Origin: Marinoscillum sp.
GTDB lineage: Bacteria > Bacteroidota > Bacteroidia > Cytophagales > Cyclobacteriaceae
Direction: 5' to 3'
Length of the DNA stretch: 64,000 bases
Assembly (NCBI GenBank): GCA_024305105.1
Contig: JAMWZA010000002.1
Span: 1-64,000 of the forward strand
The position numbers and the translations under genes were made by a program. Positions 54,815 to 64,000 of this stretch are shown in pieces. A model generated the notes under the pieces. That model searched no databases. It saw only the letters and a program-made list of their open reading frames with translations, and was not told the origin of the DNA. Positions within the stretch are counted from its first letter, which is position 1. Each line of letters opens with the position of its first letter.

Positions 54815-56217
54815 GCGACAGCCGTTCTGATTTTCAGCTTTTTCTTTAGTTCGTCGATGGCAAATCGAAACTTGGCATTGGTATCGATCATGTCATTGAC
54901 GGACTGAACTGCATGAATTACAGTAGAATGATCCCGTCCTCCAAAATGATACCCAATTGACTTGAGGCTGTGATTGGTATAGTCTTTAGAAAAATACATA
55001 GCTACCTGCCGCGCAATAACAATTTCCTTCTTCCTTGTCTTGGCCTTCAAGTCTTCCAAACTCACCTTGAAGTAATCTGATACCGTCTTTTGGATATAGT
55101 CTATACCAACTTCCGAATCAATATCGGTCACTATGTTTTTCAAGATCTGCTTAGCAAGCTCAAGGTCTATTTGTGATTTGGCTAATGATGCATGAGCAAT
55201 CAGTGAAATCACTACTCCCTCAAGCTCTCTGATATTGGTATCTACCGTGTAAGCGATGTATTCAATCACCTCGTCTGGAATACTAATACCATCAGCCTGC
55301 ATCTTGGTCTGAATGATAGCCATTCTGGTCTCAAAATCCGGAGCCTGAAGGTCGGCTGTCAATCCCCACTTAAATCGAGACACCAATCGCTCCTGCAACC
55401 CTTTAAGGTCTTTAGGTGCACAATCAGAAGTCATGATGATTTGCTTACCTCCTTGATGCAGGTGATTGAATATATGGAAGAAGATTTCCTGAGTCTTCTC
55501 CTTTTCCTTTAAAAACTGCACATCATCAAGAATCAACACATCAACCTCTTTGTAGTAATTGATGAAATCCTGAAGATTGTTATTTCTAAGCGCCTCAATA
55601 AACTGATTCGTAAACTTCTCAGACGCTACGTAGATTATTTTCTTATTGTTATTACTGGAGATGATTTCATTACCAATGGCCTGCACCAGATGAGTCTTAC
55701 CAAGGCCAACTCCTCCATAAAACATCAATGGGTTAAAAGAAGTGATTCCCGGCTTCTGAGCTACTGCAAAACCAGCAGATCTCGCTAACCGATTACAGTC
55801 GCCTTCTATGAAATTTTCAAAACGGTAAGATGCATTAAGGTTCGAATTATTTTTAAGCTCCTGATAAAAATCAGGATTCTTGTAGGCATCGTACCCATTC
55901 ACCCGGTTCTTATTGTGGCTGTTACTGCCACCTGAGACATTCACAGTAGTTGGTTTTACAGTTTCATCACCCCTGTCAACTACAACAGAATATTCCAATC
56001 TTCCATTCTCACCAATCTGTGATTTGATCGCTTGCTTAAGTAAATGCACGTAGTTCTCTTCCAACCACTCGTAGAAAAACTGACTCGGCACTTGAATGGT
56101 CAACACTTCATTGTGAAGCTTGATTGGCTGAATCGGTTCAAACCAGGTTGAAAAACTCTGAGCAGGAATGCGCTCTCTGATGAACAAGAGGCATTTTTCC
56201 CATGTTTCTACATGCAT
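54811..56217 (-). CDS. dnaA: Chromosomal replication initiator DnaA
   Basis: 468 residues: N-terminal DnaB/DiaA-interaction domain (about 1-85, 'FSTWFEPIQPIKL'), variable linker, AAA+ domain with Walker A 'FYGGVGLGKTHLVQAIGNEI', Walker B 'DVLILDDVQFLKEKEKTQ', and domain IV with the DnaA-box signature 'GGRDHSTVIHAVQSV'. dnaN is not adjacent, and I see no cluster of TTATCCACA-like boxes in the 230-nt upstream spacer. Confidence 0.98.
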   Translation of the reverse strand: MHVETWEKCLLFIRERIPAQSFSTWFEPIQPIKLHNEVLTIQVPSQFFYEWLEENYVHLLKQAIKSQIGENGRLEYSVVVDRGDETVKPTTVNVSGGSNSHNKNRVNGYDAYKNPDFYQELKNNSNLNASYRFENFIEGDCNRLARSAGFAVAQKPGITSFNPLMFYGGVGLGKTHLVQAIGNEIISSNNNKKIIYVASEKFTNQFIEALRNNNLQDFINYYKEVDVLILDDVQFLKEKEKTQEIFFHIFNHLHQGGKQIIMTSDCAPKDLKGLQERLVSRFKWGLTADLQAPDFETRMAIIQTKMQADGISIPDEVIEYIAYTVDTNIRELEGVVISLIAHASLAKSQIDLELAKQILKNIVTDIDSEVGIDYIQKTVSDYFKVSLEDLKAKTRKKEIVIARQVAMYFSKDYTNHSLKSIGYHFGGRDHSTVIHAVQSVNDMIDTNAKFRFAIDELKKKLKIRTAVA

Positions 56218-56442
56218 CGGCGATTTGTATTTTATTCGGAAATAAGACCAAAAAAGACTCCCCTTCAGAATAGGGGGACATCAAAATTGTAGATAAATAT
56301 TTTAAGAAAAAAATGACATTTGTCCTTGACTTTTTATAATCCTTTTATTCTCTACAAATTAGGGGGTTTACCTTTAATTTTCTTCGAAAAATGCAAGTAG
56401 ATTTTTTCAAGCGAATTTTCACTGGCACTAAGCCATGATTCG

Positions 56443-56450
56443 TAGATTTG
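56443..56450 (+). promoter_or_regulatory. -7 promoter element abutting the mutase start
   Basis: TAGATTTG fits TAnnTTTG and ends 6 nt before ATG 56457, so the predicted transcript start falls at or next to the start codon. Confidence 0.45.
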
Positions 56451-56456
56451 CATACC

Positions 56457-59459
<3,003 letters not shown>

Positions 59460-59486
59460 TCCACAAAAGAACCTAATACTATTAAC

Positions 59487-59733
59487 CTGAGTTCGGTTTA
59501 AAACAGCCCAAAAACTGTCAGCGCGACCCGATCTACGCGACCCGGTCCTATCGTAATGAAATCCGCCTATGCAGGCAGGTGAAAGCGCTCAGCCCGGGAT
59601 ATCTGCCTAAATCGATAAGAAATTTTTGATTATTCAACCTGCTTTTGACTAAGTGTGAGATTTCTCTTGGGGTCGAAAAGACAGTTTTTGGTCTCTTTTG
59701 TATTCATTTCATGAATCGCTTTATCGAACTCAG
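59487..59733. repeat. Foldback element in the mutase/FecR intergenic region
   Basis: CTGAGTTCG (59487-59495) with CGAACTCAG (59725-59733), and CCAAAAACTGTC (59508-59519) with GACAGTTTTTGG (59680-59691), are perfect inverted pairs; CGACCC/GGGTCG extends the second. Between them are a 9-bp direct repeat CGCGACCCG (59522, 59536) and an imperfect GC-rich palindrome CCGCCTatgcAGGCAGG (59563-59579). No ORF. Possibly a MITE-like relic. Confidence 0.5.
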
Positions 59734-59747
59734 CTTATTAGGCATAA

Positions 59748-59790
59748 AAAAACCCTGACGATCCGCCAGCCGGCGGATGTCAGGGTTTTT
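59748..59790. terminator. Bidirectional terminator with a nested GC-rich palindrome
   Basis: AAAAACCCTGAC/GTCAGGGTTTTT outer stem with an inner ATCCGCC-AGCC-GGCGGAT palindrome, one bulged G between. T-runs flank both strands. It serves the FecR-like gene (stop 21 nt away) and can end mutase transcripts. Confidence 0.85.
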
Positions 59791-59811
59791 GGTTATCTCG
59801 TTGTGTAATGC

Positions 59812-60738
59812 TTATTCGGCAAGACCGTTCTTGATCAGGAAGTTTTGATACAACTCCTGAAAGTCTTCAATATCTGGAGACATTTTGATAGCTTCTTCGT
59901 ATTTGGTCAAAGCATCTAAAATCAGCCCATTCTCTTCATAGAATGAAGCGTAGATAATCTTGTTTAAAGGAGAATCCTCAGAAACCTCGCTCTTAAGGTT
60001 GGCAAGACTTTCCTGCACCTCTACTTTGTCGCTCGATTTCACTTTCTTGATCCCGATTTCGCTTGAAGCGATTTCTTCATCACCTTTCTTGTAGATTTTC
60101 ACAAGATAAAGCCCCATGTCATACGCAAGCGATTCGTCAGAGAAATCAAGCTCAACAGATGTCTTACCAGTCTCTTCAGAATAGATCACCTCATTGAAGA
60201 TGTTTTCAATCTTCACTACATAAAGATCTCCTTCTTCCATTCCTTCAGGTGCATCCCATCTTAGTATAGCCGAACTTCCAAGAAGATCAGCCTGTGATGG
60301 AGCCATTACGTTAATGGCTGCAGATCCTGTTGCTCTCGAAACAGCCCCTGTAGCATTCAATCTAGAACGATAGTTGGTATTCTCTTCTTCGTTCATTTTG
60401 TTCATAACGAATGAAGCGTATCTACTTGCGATACTAGAACTACCTGTACTGATGTTCTTCTCTATGTCTGATATCTTCTTCGTACCGGCTCCTCTAATCT
60501 CAGTAGTCTTGCCCGTCTTGTGCATCAAACCAATATATGCACCTTCCGATGCAATGATCTCGTCTCCAGAATTAAGCTTAGCGCCAGTCTTTAATGTTTC
60601 AGCCTGTGCACTACCTGCTTTCTTTAGTTGGTTTTCGCCTTTATTAGCTAATACTCTAAAAGCATAGTCCTGTGCGGACGCTACGCTACTTACTAGTACC
60701 ATACCTGCTATAAAAGCATAAGAAATAAACTTTCTCAT
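59812..60738 (-). CDS. FecR-like periplasmic protein with TPR-like C-terminus
   Basis: 308 residues from ATG 60738: signal peptide (MRKFISYAFIAGMVLVSSVASAQ), a FecR-type beta domain about 25-95 ('LKTGAKLNSGDEIIASEGAYIGLMHKTGKTTEIRGAGT'), a beta-sandwich-like middle ('SSAILRWDAPEGMEEGDLYVV'), and a short helical C-terminus resembling one or two TPR units ('IYASFYEENGLILDALTKYEEAIKMS'). It is 34 nt downstream of the CHASE2 gene, so probably co-expressed. Confidence 0.75.
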   Translation of the reverse strand: MRKFISYAFIAGMVLVSSVASAQDYAFRVLANKGENQLKKAGSAQAETLKTGAKLNSGDEIIASEGAYIGLMHKTGKTTEIRGAGTKKISDIEKNISTGSSSIASRYASFVMNKMNEEENTNYRSRLNATGAVSRATGSAAINVMAPSQADLLGSSAILRWDAPEGMEEGDLYVVKIENIFNEVIYSEETGKTSVELDFSDESLAYDMGLYLVKIYKKGDEEIASSEIGIKKVKSSDKVEVQESLANLKSEVSEDSPLNKIIYASFYEENGLILDALTKYEEAIKMSPDIEDFQELYQNFLIKNGLAE

Positions 60739-60772
60739 AATCATTCAGCGTTTGTGTAAATGTGTTGTAAAG

Positions 60773-62020
60773 TTATAATTTATCAACTTTAAATAGAGAC
60801 TTTCGTCCCTCTTTAGTAAATGAATTTTTCACTACTCCGTAATACACCTCTAGCGAATCTCCTGCAAGACCAACCGCAAAGGTTGCTAATGCAATGTCCG
60901 CCTTAAAGCTGTACAACTCTAATACGTAAATAACCCCATAGACCAAAACGGCGATTTCCACCAGCTGAAACAGCTTGGTGATACCATCGTACCACTTTGG
61001 AATTTTCTTATAGATAAGCGAAAACAATGCCACATTTAAGAAACAAAGAACTATCGCAAAAATAATTCCAGCATTCTCATTCATGACATTAATGTAATCC
61101 CTATTTAATATCATGGAAATGATGTTCGCATGAACGACTCCTCCATACATGTCCGGAAATGCCCGGCCTATGTATTTTTCATTAAGTGGAGTGTAGAACT
61201 TGTCTTCAAGAGATTCACGATCTCCCAAATACTTACCCAGGTAGCAAAACATCACCACCTTTCCTTCGATCATATCCGGAACAAAATTTTCGTTGAACAC
61301 GTCTTGCACGTCCAGCGCATAATATTTGTTGCCAAATTTGGTCGCTCCATAATCGAGAACATTCCCCCGGTAGTTGATCACTTCAGTCTCGTTGTTTCTG
61401 GCAACGAAATCTGCGGCGGCTACAGAATCGTAAGCAGCTGCCATTCTCACGGCAAAAGCCAGTCGCTGATCTCCTTTTATGTCAAAAGTTGGATTAAACT
61501 CACGACACATCTTGAGCTCTTCCTGAACTTCCGCATCTGTAATTAGATTCACGAAAGCGTTGGAGGCTGCAAATTGATTAAAGGCTTCCCAGGAATACAA
61601 AATAGTGTCCTGTTCAGGATCATCAGGATGTGGTAGCAGTTTTTCGGCCAATATCAAATTATCGACACCAGCCATGCCTTCCATTAACATCATGTCCCCC
61701 AAAGTATCCTCTTTGGGATCGTAGAAAAAGGAGTCAATACCGATACACGCTGGATTATACTTACTGATAATCTGCAGCATCATGCCGATCTCTCCTCTTT
61801 GTAGGGTACTAAGGTTGACCAAAACAACTCGTTGCTCTGCTACAGGATCATCCCGCAACTGAGAAAACACGATATCGGTCATCTCCATATCCCCAAATGC
61901 TTCTCCTATTGGGTCAAATACGTCAAAGATCTTAAAGGCTGTGACACTGTTGAACAGTCCCATCAAGCCAAAAATGAAAGCTGTACCTAATATGACATCC
62001 AGCCAAAATTTTCTAAACAT
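60773..62020 (-). CDS. CHASE2-domain membrane sensor without an output domain
   Basis: 415 residues: an N-terminal helix (about 8-28), a large extracytoplasmic CHASE2 domain ('EQRVVLVNLSTLQRGEIGMMLQIISKYNPACIGIDSFFYDP', 'VVMFCYLGKYLG', 'GRAFPDMYGGVVHANIISMIL'), and three C-terminal helices ('AGIIFAIVLCFLNVALFSLIY', 'LVEIAVLVYGVIYVLELYSF', 'ALATFAVGLAGDSLEVYYG'). The chain ends 20 residues later, with no kinase or cyclase. Known CHASE2 proteins usually carry such outputs. Upstream partner of the FecR-like gene. Confidence 0.85.
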   Translation of the reverse strand: MFRKFWLDVILGTAFIFGLMGLFNSVTAFKIFDVFDPIGEAFGDMEMTDIVFSQLRDDPVAEQRVVLVNLSTLQRGEIGMMLQIISKYNPACIGIDSFFYDPKEDTLGDMMLMEGMAGVDNLILAEKLLPHPDDPEQDTILYSWEAFNQFAASNAFVNLITDAEVQEELKMCREFNPTFDIKGDQRLAFAVRMAAAYDSVAAADFVARNNETEVINYRGNVLDYGATKFGNKYYALDVQDVFNENFVPDMIEGKVVMFCYLGKYLGDRESLEDKFYTPLNEKYIGRAFPDMYGGVVHANIISMILNRDYINVMNENAGIIFAIVLCFLNVALFSLIYKKIPKWYDGITKLFQLVEIAVLVYGVIYVLELYSFKADIALATFAVGLAGDSLEVYYGVVKNSFTKEGRKSLFKVDKL

Positions 62021-62165
62021 GTCTTTTAGTGTTAGCGGGTGATTAAAAAGATTTTTACTTTACCCGCAATTAACCAGCATTAGGTCACAGTTCAAATGCA
62101 ATATAGGTAAAATATAATTTTTTATTGAAATTAATCAATTTTTCAATCAATTTCTACTTAAAAAA

Positions 62166-63149
62166 ATGAAAGATCGACCAATAAACAGACCCTCATTAGA
62201 CGAACTGGTCAAAGGTATCGATCAATCCAACCGGATGATGCTCAGCAGAGCCATAACCATCATCGAAAGCAAACTTGCTTCAGATCAGGAACTTGGTGCT
62301 CAGTTACTTGATGAGATTATACCAAAAACTGGTAAAAGCATTAGAATTGGCATTACGGGTGTGCCCGGAGTAGGAAAAAGCACTTTTATTGAAGCTTTTG
62401 GGACCTATCTAACGACAATTGGAAAGAAAGTGACTGTTTTAACAATCGATCCAAGTAGTACCATGACCAAAGGAAGCATTCTGGGAGATAAAACCAGAAT
62501 GAATGAGCTCTCAAAAAACCCGAATGCATTTATAAGACCCTCTCCTTCTGGCTCATCACTTGGTGGAGTAGCTCAAAAAACGCGTGAAACCATCCTTTTA
62601 TGCGAAGCAGCTGGCTATGACGTGATCATCGTAGAAACAGTTGGCGTTGGCCAATCTGAGACGGCTGTAAAAGGAATGGTGGATTTTTTCCTACTCCTAA
62701 TGCTTGCTGGTGGAGGCGATGAACTGCAAGGAATCAAACGTGGCATTATGGAAATGGCCGATGCACTAGTGATCAACAAAGCAGAAGGTGATAACATTAA
62801 ACCTTCTAAAACAGCGAAAAAGGACTATCAAAATGCTTTGCATCTTCTGCCAGCACATGCCGGTGACTGGACAGTTCCGGTAGGATTATGCTCAGCTCTG
62901 GAAAAAACAGGTATTGAAGAAGTATGGAATACGGTCATGGACTATCAAAAGGTAACAACTGAAAATGGATACTTTCAGTCCAATCGACAACAACAAAACC
63001 TGAAGTGGATGCACGAGGTGATTAAATTTCAGCTGGAGCAGTCCTTTTATCAAGATCCAAAGAAAAAAGAACTGGTTCGAAATTTGGAAGAAAGAGTAGC
63101 TGCAGGCGAACTATCAGTCCGCCATGCAGTACAAAAGCTGTTTACCTAA
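62166..63149 (+). CDS. meaB: MeaB, methylmalonyl-CoA mutase G-protein chaperone
   Basis: 327 residues of the MeaB/ArgK SIMIBI GTPase family: P-loop 'IGITGVPGVGKSTFIEAFG', 'LTIDPSSTMTKGSILGDKTRM', 'VIIVETVGVGQSETAV' and the guanine motif 'ALVINKAEGDN'. It loads and protects the adenosylcobalamin cofactor of the mutase. The mutase gene is nearby but separated by the FecR/CHASE2 pair on the other strand. Its 3' end overlaps the next, convergent gene by 8 nt. Confidence 0.95.
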   Translation: MKDRPINRPSLDELVKGIDQSNRMMLSRAITIIESKLASDQELGAQLLDEIIPKTGKSIRIGITGVPGVGKSTFIEAFGTYLTTIGKKVTVLTIDPSSTMTKGSILGDKTRMNELSKNPNAFIRPSPSGSSLGGVAQKTRETILLCEAAGYDVIIVETVGVGQSETAVKGMVDFFLLLMLAGGGDELQGIKRGIMEMADALVINKAEGDNIKPSKTAKKDYQNALHLLPAHAGDWTVPVGLCSALEKTGIEEVWNTVMDYQKVTTENGYFQSNRQQQNLKWMHEVIKFQLEQSFYQDPKKKELVRNLEERVAAGELSVRHAVQKLFT

Positions 63150-64000
63150 AAACAAATCCACTAGGGATACGACCAGCCGCAAAAGTGTTGATTTCAGCAC
63201 CATCTAAACCAAATCGATGGACAAAACCATTTCCCTGATACGCATTGTGATCGGTCACATAAATCACCTCATTGGAAATACCCACTCCATAAAAATTCTC
63301 TCCTGATATTAATTCTGATTCGGGTGCTGCAGTCTCTGTGATGGCCAACTCATATACGTAAGTCGTTGCGTCAGGCCACGCACTGGTACCGACATAATAA
63401 AGTACGTCTCCAGCTTCAGATATGACCATCCTCTCATTGTAACCGCTTCCATTAATTTCTGAAATGGTCAATTCAACATCATTGGTTTCGCCATCGATTT
63501 TAACCAAAGTTCCAGACGTACACATCACCCAAATGTCATCATTGACGTCTACTACCATTTTATCAGGTCCAAACGAAACTTCTATTGTTTCTATGACTCC
63601 ATTTGTAGCAGGATCATAAACCGAAATAGTCGATCCACCGACATTGGATACATAAAAGTGATCATTGTAAGCCAGTACGTGCTGTGGCTGCACCGCCAGG
63701 AGTATCGAATCAACTACCGCATTGGATTCCAAATCAACAATGGAAATAAAGGACCCTTCCCATGCATAGGTTTCAGTATTAAGGACTCCCCAGTTGGTGA
63801 CATAGGCCTTTTCATCAATCGCAGCGAAAGAATAGGGATTTTGGAAGCCACTATTAATCAGTGCTTCCGACTCAAAGGTTTCTGAATTGATCACCTCTAC
63901 TTTATCTCCAGCATTGGTTACAGCATAAATAGCATCATTATAGATTACAGCATTTTGTATGGTTGCTGCCACTGGAAACCCATTGGCAGAGGCGAAAACA
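63142..64000 (-). CDS. Beta-propeller surface protein (YncE/DUF5074-like), partial
   Basis: The reading frame stays open past the track's GTG (63972) to the window edge (…VFASANGFPVAATIQNAVIYND), so the start is missing. Blades repeat patterns such as 'IYAVTNAGDKVEVINSETFE', 'HFYVSNVGGSTISVYDPATNGVIETIEV', 'DVLYYVGTSAWPDATTYVYEL' and 'VIYVTDHNAYQGNGFVHRFG'. C-terminus is complete ('AGRIPSGFVFR'). Likely a lipoprotein or secreted propeller of unknown ligand, as in Bacteroidota DUF5074 proteins. Confidence 0.7.
   Translation of the reverse strand, partial: VFASANGFPVAATIQNAVIYNDAIYAVTNAGDKVEVINSETFESEALINSGFQNPYSFAAIDEKAYVTNWGVLNTETYAWEGSFISIVDLESNAVVDSILLAVQPQHVLAYNDHFYVSNVGGSTISVYDPATNGVIETIEVSFGPDKMVVDVNDDIWVMCTSGTLVKIDGETNDVELTISEINGSGYNERMVISEAGDVLYYVGTSAWPDATTYVYELAITETAAPESELISGENFYGVGISNEVIYVTDHNAYQGNGFVHRFGLDGAEINTFAAGRIPSGFVFR

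Noticed and set aside
56218-56456. oriC next to dnaA
   Set aside because: No cluster of DnaA boxes and no dnaN neighbour; AT-richness alone is not enough.

Overview
The window looks like chromosome from a member of the Bacteroidota, most likely a marine Cytophagales of the Reichenbachiella/Marinoscillum/Ekhidna type. Supporting signs are type IX secretion components (PorQ, a PorE-like OmpA/PD40 protein), a giant secreted protein with a type IX C-terminal sorting signal, DUF4290, ECF sigma/anti-sigma pairs, DUF7282-type lipoprotein repeats, very weak Shine-Dalgarno signals and TAnnTTTG-type -7 promoter elements. The genus is an inference. I see no rRNA, tRNA, CRISPR array, phage or intact insertion sequence. 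Most of the window is core genome, dense and largely ordinary.

Layout. 1-3.5 kb: a tandem jelly-roll carbohydrate-binding protein converging on a GH113-like glycosidase, then an ECF sigma/anti-sigma pair. 3.6-3.9 kb: two copies of a structured, terminator-ended intergenic element. 3.9-8.1 kb: murA-DUF4290 and a RidA-GNAT-aminopeptidase P group. 8.2-14 kb: a lipoprotein of six DUF7282-like repeats, a subtilase, and a YciI/ECF42 sigma module separated by a long foldback. 14-19 kb: glycosyltransferase, M16 peptidase, O-methyltransferase, LysM transglycosylase, single-domain response regulator. 19.7-21.5 kb: dnaX split by an A10 run with the hallmarks of programmed -1 frameshifting. 21.8-24.1 kb: sigma/membrane protein/outer-membrane protein operon. 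24.4-30.8 kb: TPR membrane protein, two small lipoproteins and a 1458-aa type IX cargo. 31.3-33 kb: SPFH/PH-like/ribbon-helix-helix operon with a paired palindromic operator. 33-38.7 kb: flavin/2Fe-2S oxidoreductase, purB, pyrRB and an unknown secreted protein. 38.9-42.2 kb: heptosyltransferase-sixA, glutaminase, sterol-desaturase-like hydroxylase. 42.2-49.2 kb: lon-porQ-hslU facing the porE-like gene. 49.2-56.2 kb: GH3-like adenylase-dxr-rseP, an HtrA protease and dnaA. 56.4-64 kb: a one-chain methylmalonyl-CoA mutase, a FecR-like/CHASE2 pair, meaB and a partial beta-propeller protein.

Together the genes describe envelope building and quality control (MurA, transglycosylase, HtrA, RseP, Lon, T9SS parts), several surface-stress sigma circuits, nucleotide synthesis, isoprenoid synthesis and B12-dependent propionyl/methylmalonyl-CoA metabolism (mutase plus its G-protein chaperone). 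The least explained signals are non-coding: the twin structured elements near 3.7 kb, foldbacks at 12.4 and 59.5 kb, GC-rich palindromes nested inside hairpins, the SPFH operator, and the dnaX slippery site. All calls are from reading the sequence; no database search was run.
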